DNA of 64,000 bases. Source: Russula earlei. Lineage: Eukaryota; Basidiomycota; Agaricomycetes; Russulales; Russulaceae. Every line of letters starts with the position of its first letter. The first letter of the stretch is position 1. A program made the position numbers and the translations under genes. Shown one piece after another: positions 22,479 to 32,080 of the stretch. The notes beneath the pieces are model-generated. The model was not told where the DNA came from, searched no databases, and saw nothing but the letters and a program-made list of their open reading frames with translations. The stretch covers positions 50,851-114,850 of the forward strand of contig JAGFNK010000137.1 in the NCBI GenBank assembly GCA_025769875.1, in the 5' to 3' direction.

Positions 22479-25400
22479 TTGGACCCCCTTCTGCACCGAA
22501 AAGGGACACGGTCCAAATCAGTACGATACAAAGAGAAATCAATTACCCCAAGGTTTTCACCAAGAATATTCGCTCCCCATCTATTGCCTTGAAAGTTACT
22601 CTAGTAGGGAAGACAAGTGGCAAAGAAATCGGTGCAAGAGCCCTGCTCAACAGTGGAGCAGAAGGAATGATAATCCATGAATGATTTGCACAAAGACACC
22701 ATCTGCACCTCCGAACTATGACCAAACCATTGCCAGCACAGAATGTAGATGGAACACAAAATGCCAATGGACTAATACGCTTTAGCACTATCCAGAGACT
22801 TCGCATTCAAGCGCATACAGGCACTACTCATGAGGAACAAGCAGAATTCCTTGTCACTAACATTGGAGATCACGACATCATCTTAGGAACAGACTGGCTG
22901 CGACACCACAACCCAGATATCGATTGGGCAAACGACACAATCATGCTGAGGAATTGCCCCCGAACCTGCCTTACCACGCACCCAAGCATGACCATTGCAT
23001 CTGCATCTGGAATGCGGAATTACCAAATACAAGCACTTACTTTTCCTGAAGAAGAAGAACCTGAATTTGCAAACGTTGCTGCACTAATCTTTCCAGATAC
23101 TGAAGGACCATTGAACCCATGTGTGGACGAACAAATCTACAACGCATTTCGACCAGTGACAATCAGCATAAGAGCCAAATCAACCACAGCTACCAAACTA
23201 GCCCATGCAGAAAACCCCCCCAAGACATTAGACGAACTTATCCCTGTCCAGTTCTTGAAATGGCGAAAGGTTTTTGACGAACAAGCCTCTCAACACCTTC
23301 CTGCTCACCAACCATGGGACCATGCAATCAATCTAAAACCAGGGATCACCCGACGCGATTCTGGCATCTACCAACTTACTCCCAAGGAACTACAAGCCCT
23401 AAAAGAATACTTAGACGAACATTTGAAAAGAGGCACAATCCGACCATCAAAAGCAGCTATTGCCAGCCCATTCTTCTTTGTAGAAAAGAAAGGAGGAAAT
23501 TTACGACCAGTACAAGACTACAGAGCCCTGAATACAGCAACTATCAAAGACGCATATCCACTACCCTTGATTCCTGAATTAATTGACAAACTCCAAGGAG
23601 CCCAATACTTTACCAAGTTTGACATACGATGGGGATACAACAATATCCGCCTAAGAGAGGGCGATGAACACCTCGCAGCATTCAAGACACCATTAGGACT
23701 CTTCGAACCATTGATAATGACATTTGGTCTCTGCAACGCCCCAGCCACTTCATGGCGCAAACCTTGAACGAACTAGATCACTGGATGCATAAGGTCCTAA
23801 AAACACTCCAAGACCATGACTTATACTTGAAACCAGAGAAATGTGCTTTCCGACAAACCTCTATTAGTTACCTAGGCATCAATATCTCCCAAGGATGAAT
23901 ATCCATGGACCAAGACAAGTTAGTAAGCATTACAAAATGGCCTACTCCAACCAATGTTACGGAAGTACAAGCATTTCTAGGATTTTGCAACTTCTATCGA
24001 CGATTTATCCACCAATACTCTCGAATAGCACGGCCCTTGTTTAACTTAACAAAGAAAGAGAACCCCTTCAAGTGGGAAGACGTTGAAGAACAAGCATTTC
24101 AGAAACTAATCCAAGCATTCACAACGGCCCCAATCCTCATGTTACCTGACCATATGAAACCCTTTCGACTCATCTGCGATGCAAGTGACTTTGCAGTCGG
24201 TGCAATCTTGGAACAACCTGATGAATTTAATAGATATCACCCAGTAGCCTATTTCTCGAAATCCTTGGACCCCGCACAACAAAATTACATGATCTATGAT
24301 AAAGAACTCCTTGCTATCGTCTTATCCCTCTGGCACTTCCGACACTACCTTGAAGGCGCTACACACCCCATTGATCTATGGACAGACCACAATAACTTGA
24401 CATACTTCATGACAAAACAGAAACTCACGAGACGACAAGCCCGATGGGCACTTCTCAGCAATTTCGACTTCACCATCACCCACCACCCAGGAACTATGAA
24501 CAAAGCAGACAGTCTGTCCAGGCGGCCAGACTTTAAAGAGGGGATACAAAACGAAAACGATGGAAAGGTGCTCCTAGATGACAAATTTTTTAAAATTAGA
24601 GCAACACGCACCTCGGCTACAGAACCAATTGGCGACCAAGAACTTCGACAACAACTACGATCTAGTAAAGACTACAACCCAGAAGTATCTAACGCATTAG
24701 CAATCATTATAAAAAATGGACCAAGACGACTATCCAAAGGCTTACAGGACTAGAACCTTGAAGATGGACTAATATTATTCAAGGGAAAAGTCTATATCCC
24801 AAACAACGATACCCTAAGAAAGAAAATTCTGAAACTACACCACGACTCCCTTGCCACTGGGCATCCTGGCCAATGGAAAACTTATGAACTAATCAGCCGA
24901 AACTATTGGTGGCCAGGAATGCTAACCTATGTCAAAAGTTATGTAGACGGTTGCGCAATTTGCCAGAGTACAAAGAACCGTCCAAAGACAGAAACACCCC
25001 TTGTACCAATTACACCAGCTGGAGAAGTATGGAAAAGCATTACTATGGACTTTATCACGGACCTACCGATTTCACAAGGCTTCGACAGCCTCCTAGTCGT
25101 GGTAGATCAATTCAGTAAAGCAATAATCATTACCCCTTGCCACAAGACAATCACAGCAGACGAAACAGCAACACTAATCATGAACAATGTCTGGAGAAGA
25201 ATAGGGCTCCTGACACAAATAATATCGGACAGAGGCCCTCAATTCGCAGCAAAAGTTACTCAAGAACTATGGAAGAAGTTAAATGTCAAAGTATCATTAA
25301 GCACAGCATATCATCCCACAGACAGAATGGAGAAACAGAACGAGTTAACCAAGAACTAGAACAATACCTACGAATATTTTGCAACCATCAAGCAGACAAT

Positions 25401-26114
25401 TGGGCAGAACTAGTTCCCTTTATGGAGTTCGCACATAATGCCAGACAACACAGTGCTACGAACAAACCCCCTTTTGAGGTCTGGTATGGCTTTAACCCAA
25501 CATTTGCTCCGCCCCTTGCCTTTACATCAAAGTTCCCTTCAATCCAAGAAAGACTATCAAGACTAAACCAACTCAGAGAAGAAGTAGCTGCCTCCCTGAA
25601 CCAAGCAATGGAGATCATGAAGCAATCAGGACCTCAATCCTCCACATTTCGTTTCAAAGAAGGGGATCAAGTATGGCTGGAAGCCACAAATCTACGAACC
25701 ACTCACCCAAAAGCAAAACTAGCCCCTTGACGCTACGGGCCATTCAAAGTCACCACTGTCCTATCCAGTAAATGTTCGCCTCGAATTACCAAGGTCTTGG
25801 AAGATACACCCAGTTTTTCACCACTCCCTGATCAAACCTTATAAAGAAACCGGTGCCCACGGCCCTAACTTCTCAAACCACCACCGGTACTAATCGAAGG
25901 AGAAGAGCAATACGAAGTGGAACAGATCTTAAACTCTCGACTCTCCCTGAACCGCAAAGGGATCCTATACCTAGTCAAATGGAAAGGGTACACTGCTGCA
26001 GAAAATACTTGGGAACCAGCCTCTAACCTATCAAGAGCGCAATCACTTGTCAAAGACTTCCATCGGAAATATCCAAAAGCGCTTAAAACGATTCCCACCA
26101 GGAGTAACCCCTAA
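22418..26114 (+). pseudogene. gypsy family 1 Pol: protease, RT, RNase H, integrase, chromodomain
   Basis: The protease reads ARALLNSGAEGMIIHE, with Asn where the catalytic Asp belongs, then a TGA. Reverse transcriptase is good as far as TKFDIRWGYNNIRL and FGLCNAPAT. The next segment jumps from LNEL to DHWMHKVLKTLQDHDLYL, skipping the region that carries the YxDD box. RNase H (23905-24753) is clean (ICDASDFAVGAILEQ, YDKELLAIVLSLWHF, WTDHNNLTYF). Integrase has the HHCC part (CAICQS) and core residues in TMDFITDLP, IISDRGPQF and, after a frameshift near 25320, TERVNQELEQYL. The C terminus is a chromodomain (YLVKWKGYTAAENTWEP, 25917-26114), which in chromoviruses targets integration to heterochromatin. 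Confidence 0.92.
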
Positions 26115-26626
26115 AAACAACAACTCTCATCATGACCTCTGTCGACGACGATCTTTACCCTTGTTACCAACGAACTTTTCAGAGAACCCCTGCGATCACG
26201 TGCACTCAATCGACTACAGCTATCCCCAAAGCAATCCATAAAACAGAAAGAACTCCCCACAAACGAACAAGGCCTCGACTTTTCATATGCACACTACTCC
26301 ACCTTCCAAAGAGACAAGTTCCTACCGTTGCAGGAGCAACAAGTCTATAAAGAGGGGATGAATGTTACGAACCAAGGCCAGGTCCTGGCCGTAGATTGTC
26401 CTAGTTCACTCAAGAGAGACCCCTCTCACTTTGCATTATCGACTCCCTTCCATTTTCTGGGCTATCCCTCCTGCAGTACAAGATATCGCTATTGCAAAGA
26501 CACTATAACATGACCAGGCACCCGTTTCCTAATCGGGTAATCATCGCGTGGCAGCCACATGGCCACCCAGCCACCAAGGACCCGAAACAGTGGCACAAAC
26601 TCTTAGAAACTGTTGCATAAATCATC

Positions 26627-26727
26627 TGACATCATCAAGGCTCCAATGACATCATGGCTGACTGAGCGACTCCACGGTGACCTCATAGGCTCACTAAGCG
26701 CTCCACAGTGACATCATAATGATGTCA
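26627..26727 (+). promoter_or_regulatory. cluster of TGACATCAT motifs upstream of the LTR TATA box
   Basis: TGACATCAT occurs at 26627-26635, 26647-26655 and 26709-26717, and its inverse ATGATGTCA at 26719-26727. All are within about 240 bp upstream of the TATA box. The motif resembles bZIP (CRE/AP-1-like) half-site pairs. The cluster is largely present in the other LTR copies too. A role as an LTR enhancer is inference. Confidence 0.4.
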
Positions 26728-26863
26728 TCGCTCCACAATGATCAGTAATGCGCTCAGTAAGCCTGAAACTTGACACAAGCAAGTTTATGCCTCTGTAGTC
26801 CTATTGGATGGTACCAAAGAGTCTAGAATAGTCCCAGGTCTTTGTAATCAACCCTGTACACTG

Positions 26864-26871
26864 TATATAAG
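26864..26871 (+). promoter_or_regulatory. TATA box of the family 1 LTR
   Basis: TATATAAG in CACTGTATATAAGCCCC. The same box is at 12253-12260 and 15321-15328 in the solo LTRs, and it is deleted in the 5' LTR of the full element. Confidence 0.7.
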
Positions 26872-27957
26872 CCCCAATGAAGCATGGCAGTCGTCAGACT
26901 GTCCATTTGTGATACTCTCATCTTCCTGGGTACTCCCCCACGACTGCTCAGTCTAAAGATTCCCCTCGCTTCCAAGGTACTCTTCAACGACCGCCTTGTT
27001 CAAAGTCCCCTCGCTACACTGGCCTCCAGCCTTCGCCTTTGTCTCTTGCAACCCCTACCAGTCCCCATCTGGTACCTCCTTGTCGTTTGGCTCGTCCTCT
27101 TGTTCAACACCGCCTTCGCTGCGTATCATCTGTTCCGACCCTTGCCCACCTGCTCCTGAGTCCTTAGTGATCAGCAGTATGTGTCTTGACAGTGTTTTTG
27201 CTATGGGCCGCTGCGTTGATCTCTGCCTCATGCACAACTGCTTGTAGTTCAATCTGATCTTCCTTCCATATCCTCCACTTTTCCTGAACTTCCACTAAGG
27301 CCTTTTTAGCGGCTTTCTTCCTGTAGTCCTCTAGGATGTTGGAGTGCTCATCATGGAAGTTGATGAGGTTTCTGGTGAGGTAGGCCATCAGGAGTTTGGC
27401 TGCATCTGCCATCCTATGGAAATAAGTGGGGTGGTTTGGTGTCATAGGAGCTGGATAAATGGAGCTGGTGATGGTCTTTTCCATTTCAGTTTCTCCTAGA
27501 TTGTCAAATGCCTGGAGAAGGCCTTGACCAATAGTATTCATCAGGGGACAGCATATTTCAGCCCACTCCGAGGCATTCAGAGCTCCCAGTGTTTTTGGGG
27601 CCATGAATCCTGGTTTGAATGATTTTAAGGTATTCATGGGTGTATGAGAGTATGCCAATGGGATCGTTACTCCCATCTGGTGTTTGGTTTGGACTGCTGT
27701 CTTCTCCAGTACCAGGGGTGTGTGCTTCGGTCTCATTTCCAACTGGGGTGTAGTGACCCAGGTTGGGTGGAATGGCTGTGTCTGCCTCGTTGTCCTCCAG
27801 GGTGGTCACAACACTTTTTGGGAGGTCTCCTTTTGGTGAGTCGGCTTTCCCTGGGTCGGGAGGCTTTACCGGGGGGGGAATGGGGGGGTTCAAAGTGGGG
27901 TTAGGGTTAGGAGGTGGTGGTGTGGCGGACCGAGATCCATGAAAACGTCTCTTAGAT

Positions 27958-28464
27958 GCTATTCGTTCGAGGTGGGGACTAACGGCGACGTCGTACAAAA
28001 AGAAGGGATAGATGATCGCCTTGTGAGTAAAAAGAAATTGGAAACCGAACTGGACGCACTGGGATTGGGGTCTGAGCACTGCACGTACGGTAGGTACAAG
28101 CCCATCGCCGTCGGATTACGGCTCTCTGTACAGATAGAGAGAGCCAAAGAGTCCAACCATGGTAGTGGGGACCCTTTGATAGGTGTTGCAGATCGAGGAC
28201 AAGTGCTGCGCCACTTTGGATATCCCACCAAACGCAAAAAAGCAAATTGCGATAAGCGATGCAGATGACGAGATCCATCGTCGAGAGGATGGAAATGACG
28301 TGATATCCATGTTTTCGGGAAACAAAAGGAAGATCCCTTCCAAGACGACAAGGATCGAGTTGTGCCTGGCTGGCATCCCGGTTCGCGCTCTTTGCGCCCC
28401 GAGGCTCAGACCAAATCCCAGGAGCAGTCCCGCTCTTGTAGAATTATGTCACTCTTCATGGTAA
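27958..28464 (+). other. possible host gene fragment right of the LINE
   Basis: Two overlapping plus-strand frames look coding-like: KKKLETELDALGLGSEH (to about 28158) and, after a possible splice (GTAGTGG...GTTGCAG, acceptor near 28182), ATLDIPPNAKKQIAISDADD and NDVISMFSGNKRKIPSKT. The left part would have been cut by the LINE. No family is recognised and no start codon is visible, so this could be chance. Confidence 0.25.
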
Positions 28465-29190
28465 CGGGGGTGCCACCGTCGTGGCCTGAACATTGAGCCT
28501 CCTGAAACCTCACTCCATCACAGATTTGTTTGACATCTGTCCGGGCCATCGCGAATTGAACGAGTCAGGTGGTGACAAGCAAGCCTCAGGTCTAAAACTG
28601 AAACAATAGAGATAGATCCGGCCTGGGGACCGAAAGCGGACGCGGCGGCGACTGCACGACCGCTTAGCTCGTAATGCTGCGCGCTTCATTCATCAGGACC
28701 AGGCCAGACATTGACAACCCATCCGGTACTACACCTTCTCGGAACTCTCGCAGCACAGGCATTTCACTACAAGGCCAAGCCTCGTTGTCCCAGGACAGAT
28801 CACACTTCCTGTGCCGAGCGCCTGACTACTGTATGTATCCCATACAACTGTGACTGCGGGAGACGTAGACGGGTACTTAGATCAAGCCGAGCCCTTTGTA
28901 CAAGGTCAGTCACCAAACGCCAAACAGCGGAATTGCAGTAATTGGGGGTATTAATACACACCAATAAATCGCATTGCACTGCCCCGCTCTGACAGTGCAA
29001 GCTATATCAATGGAACCTGGGCATCACTCGGCAAGTCTCCGCGTGCATCAAATGACTCCCACTCTTCACCGCTGACCACCCAACCTGCGAACGGAGCGCT
29101 TGGCCCTAATAAAGACCGCTTTGCTGCCTGATAGGTAGTCGCAGCCTGCTTTACCTGGTAGTATGAAGCGCTCTCCCTAGAGAAGGTTAA
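28465..29190. other. no gene recognised
   Basis: Mixed-composition sequence without a supported frame on either strand. It contains the 3' flank of TAD1 (minus strand). Confidence 0.5.
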
Positions 29191-30678
29191 TTACGGCAGA
29201 CCGAAAAACGTAAACGAGGAGACGGACGGAGGGACGGGGTGACCAAGCACGCTGAGAGTCATACGGGAAAGCTCGAAAAGGGAAATCTTCGAGAGCATTG
29301 GGCTGCATGGCATTTCGGAACGGTAGGGACCGGAGCACATGATTGAGGACCGTACCGGAATTTGGAAACGAACCTGTGCTTTGGCGGCACCCCCCGCTTC
29401 TGGCCATTGATGAGCACCTCCAATCCGCTATCTGCCACCCAGCAGAGCGCTGCACGAGGTCGCGATATTAGGTTCATGTCCTATGATGCGGGTCTGGTAC
29501 GGACCATCGTTTGAAGTGTTATTAGGGGCGGCAGAGACGACGGAGCGCGAGTGTTTGAATGGAAGATCCGTAAAGTAGACTGCGGGAGGGGTGACTTGAT
29601 GTGGTCGTGGAAGGTCTTGTCGCGGCTCACTCGGGTCAGCTGAACGTGTCGTAGGTCCGATGATGCAAGTCAAGGGCATACCTTGCAACGGGCCTACCCT
29701 TTGGTGGAACGCGCGATCGCAGTCTGCACGGATCTGAGCACGCATGGATGGATCCGCCTCGCCAATCACGATCGCGTGTATATACACGCGCGCGAGGACC
29801 AGGCTGGCGATTGCCCCCTGTACGCCGAGCACGGACCAGCGCGCGATCTTGTCGCTGCACGACATGCTGAGGACGCGTGGCGCGTCCGCCCGACCGGGTT
29901 TGGTGCGCAACACGCCGAGCCGCGCGTAATCGTCGCGGCCGCGGGAAGGCGCGTCCGGCGGAAGGAGAGGGCGCACGACGGCGTCCATCCGTGCGGAGAT
30001 CCTCGGGGTCCTGCGCGGCGGCGAGGACGCCCATGGACGCATCTCCACCTGGGAAAGGGAACGATTGAGAAAGGGGGGACGCACGTGCGTTGTGCGGAAC
30101 CGAGGAGGGGGGAAGGGAAGGGGAGGGGAGGGGAGGGAAGGGGACGGACGCCGCCGGGCAAAAGCGGAACGCAGATGGGGACGGGCAACGCACAAGGCAC
30201 GGTCGAGACGTACATCCAAAGACGCACGTTGTCCCCGAGCGCGTACAGGCCGTCGTCGTCACCGGTCACCGTCCGGGCGCGGGCACACCCACGCTGAGGA
30301 GGAACGGGAACGGGAACCCAAACTCGGACGTGATGCCGAGCCCGATTCGGACGGGCGCGCGCGCGCGCGCGCATCGCGCTGCACCTCCTCGAGGAGCCAT
30401 CGTATCGCGCCACGCCGCGCGATCACTTCCGCGTGCGAGTCGTGGAGAGCCTCGCCGCGCGTGGGCAGACGGCCGGCCGGGAGGCACTTGACGCCCGTGG
30501 CGAGGGAGAGGAGCCGGGTGCGGCACGAGCGGGAATCGTGGAGCGCAAAGCTGGCCAGAACCGTGTACTTTCCGGACTGCGGAGCAAAGGACAGCAGGGA
30601 ATACTGCGAAAGAGCGGCAGACACCACATCATTGACCACGGTCTCGGGGACGGTGGTGGTGGTAGTGGTGGTCTGCAT
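29191..30678 (-). CDS. TAD1: tRNA-specific adenosine deaminase 1 (tRNA-Ala A37 to inosine), with a one-base frameshift
   Basis: Exons on the minus strand: 30678-30385, 30293-30194, 30048-29682, 29639-29505, 29449-29356 and 29302-29191, with introns of 91, 145, 42, 55 and 53 bp. Zinc-site motifs are HAE (in [16 protein letters not shown]) and CGDAS, the second with its Cys split across the 145-bp intron. Other family landmarks are [55 protein letters not shown] and [10 protein letters not shown]. The enzyme deaminates adenosine 37 of tRNA-Ala. Between QDPED and [13 protein letters not shown] the reading frame shifts by one base (about 29985-30010); summed exon length is 3n+1, so one base is extra. 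This is either a sequencing error or early pseudogenisation. About 366 aa if corrected. The 91-bp first intron is tentative. Confidence 0.9.
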
Positions 30679-31160
30679 GCTTGTGTCTCGCGACTTACTG
30701 ATATTGACAAGAGACGAGGTGATCGCGTTGATCGGACTCAATAGACAACACCTTACCGTACCGTCCCTGACTCGCATTCTCTGAACACCTGAACACCTAG
30801 ACCACAGACCGCGACTGCGTACTGCTGGGTCTTGCCCGTGACGTCAATCCCTGCGGAGCCCTGAGCCACTGCCTGACGCCTGCCTCGTGTTTGTGTCGTC
30901 CCCAGAGTCTGAGCGTCATACCTGAGGTCTCCGCTCGCCTCCGAGAATGTTGGAATGTCGCTCAGCAGCTCCATCGAGATGCGAATCACGACGAAGCCGA
31001 CGAAAGCAAGGCACTCTCCGCGCCAAGTCAACAAGCTGGCGCCAGCCTGAGCTTCACTGATGCGACTGCTTCCTTGTTGATTTCTACATCCTGTTGCCTG
31101 CCCCGCCCAGGAATTGGCAATTCAGCAATCGTTTCTACATCAGTCTTAACCGCGTACTAC
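30679..31160. other. no gene recognised; upstream region of TAD1
   Basis: It should hold the TAD1 promoter (minus strand) and the 5' flank of the small basic gene at 31175. No TATA box stands out and no supported frame was seen. Confidence 0.4.
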
Positions 31161-31174
31161 CCCCAATCTTAAAG

Positions 31175-31434
31175 ATGCCGCTTTTTGGAAAGACTGGACG
31201 TCACAGAACTCTCTATGGGCAACCACGTCACAGGAGGAGGTCGACGTGGCTGGACCTTCCACCCGCGCAGGAACCGCGAACGTGTCGCCGGCGGACGTGC
31301 TCCACGCGCAGAACCTCTGACGAATAAGCCCTGAACCCATCGAACGAACACACGACCACCTAGCCCTCCTGGCGCTGCGCTCGCTAACGCCAACACGACG
31401 CGCGGAGGACGTCGTCGTGCGTCATTCCTTCGTT
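31175..31434 (+). pseudogene. small basic protein remnant, possibly Con-6-like
   Basis: It starts MPLFGKTGRHRTLYG, a typical beginning for small basidiomycete hydrophilic proteins. In a second frame comes NRERVAGG (near 31270) and farther on ALANANTTRGGRRRA (near 31380-31425). In the Con-6 type family these two pieces form one motif of the form RVAGG-KAAL-NPNTT-GR--A. Here they are separated by stops, and I could not find splice sites that join them in phase. So it is either a gene with an unusual intron or a broken copy. Assignment is by pattern memory only. Confidence 0.35.
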
Positions 31435-32080
31435 GGGTTGGAGCAGGTTTTTTTTGACGTTCCTCGCTTGCGAAAGCAGGATGAGGCTAGCCATGACGAA
31501 GCATCAAGCGCGCGCTCGACATCCGGAGCACGCCGGCGGTTCTTCCGAGTCGACCGATCGCGATACGATACGATACGACCCCCGCCGTTATGTCTGATCG
31601 TGACCACTCGTCATGATGTTCGTTCTGTATAATCCGCTATCGTGTCGTCTTTGATTCAGATCAGTAACACTTTTGTTGGAATGAAGTGAAGAGCCTCACA
31701 GAACTTTCCGCCGTTATCGCGTTATCCCCTGATCATCGATCATTGGGTCCGATCACCGGATGGCTCGACTTGCCTCAACAAGACCTCGAGTCAAGCTAGC
31801 CCTCGTTCCACAACGCGAGGCAGCAAAAATGTGTACTTCAATGATGCAAGCCATCCCATTGCGAATGGTCAGCGATGACGTACAGCGCGACTGTTTTATA
31901 TCGTAGTGGTACAGAGGGAGCACAGATATAGTTCGTTACGGCTTTCCCAGACCCCAACCACGAAGCGGAAGTTCTTTAGTGAGGGAGTGGAATACACACA
32001 AGGTGGGAGATATGCAGGATGAAATCAAGTGCTGAGATCAACAATAAGCATGGAAAATAAATTAGCTTCGTCGTTTACGT
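31435..32080. other. no gene recognised
   Basis: Intergenic sequence between the small basic remnant and the 3' end of the minus-strand gene at 32081. Nothing coding was seen. Confidence 0.5.

Larger units (their letters stand above)
18697..27191 (+). mobile_element. full-length Ty3/gypsy chromovirus, family 1 (8495 bp), TSD GTGTT
   Basis: Both LTRs are present (18697-19344 and 26363-27191), and the whole is flanked by GTGTT at 18692-18696 and 27192-27196. Order on the plus strand: unassigned coding-like segment, gag with zinc knuckle, protease, reverse transcriptase, RNase H, integrase, chromodomain. This is the Ty3/gypsy order, and the chromodomain makes it a chromovirus. It is dead: the protease Asp is Asn, the catalytic reverse-transcriptase box is deleted, several stops interrupt it, and the 5' LTR lacks its TATA region. 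Two solo LTRs of the same family lie in the same LINE. Confidence 0.95.
26363..27191 (+). repeat. 3' LTR of the gypsy element (829 bp)
   Basis: It begins TGTTACGAACC and ends GTGTCTTGACA, followed by the TSD GTGTT. It is complete, with the TATA box at 26864-26871, unlike the 5' LTR. Confidence 0.95.
18560..27940 (-). pseudogene. LINE 5' open frame upstream of ORF1, split by the gypsy insertion
   Basis: The 27192-27940 part encodes a Pro-rich start (SATPPPPNPNPTLNPP) and, in another frame, a helical segment (GFMAPKTLGALNASEW, YFHRMADAAKLLMAYL, DYRKKAAKKALVEVQE). After removing the gypsy element (18697-27191) and one TSD, the helical frame continues at 18691 with TTYFLQSMEAVGLTIS and stops near 18560, about 120 bp before ORF1. 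The element therefore had three frames rather than two. No family is recognised for this one. A frame change near 27600-27700 shows damage or a second overlapping frame. Confidence 0.5.
10238..27946 (-). mobile_element. LINE (Tad/L1-like with RNase H), carrying four nested insertions; TSD GTCTCTTAGAT
   Basis: The 11-bp sequence GTCTCTTAGAT flanks the element exactly (10227-10237 and 27947-27957). An A-rich tail on the minus strand (plus-strand T run from 10238) marks the 3' end. From 5' to 3' on the minus strand it has a Pro-rich/helical upstream frame, a CCHC-knuckle ORF1, and ORF2 with AP-endonuclease, reverse transcriptase (YIDD), RNase H and a terminal Cys/His motif. Insertions are solo LTRs at 11752-12580, 12710-13297 and 14819-15648 and a full gypsy at 18697-27191. 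Removing them and their TSDs leaves about 6.95 kb. Several in-frame TGA codons make it inactive. Confidence 0.92.

Noticed and set aside
27899..27911. Telomere-like GGTTAGGGTTAGG
   Set aside because: Only two units, and on the minus strand they encode part of a Pro/Asn-rich stretch of the LINE frame. Not a telomere or an interstitial array.
29636..30262. GC-rich minus-strand ORF starting [10 protein letters not shown]
   Set aside because: Overlaps TAD1 introns in a different frame; only the short GDAS piece is real coding and it belongs to TAD1 exon 3.
30065..30784. 239-codon plus-strand ORF opposite TAD1
   Set aside because: Antisense of GC-rich TAD1 exons and introns; no recognisable motif, while the minus strand has clear family motifs.
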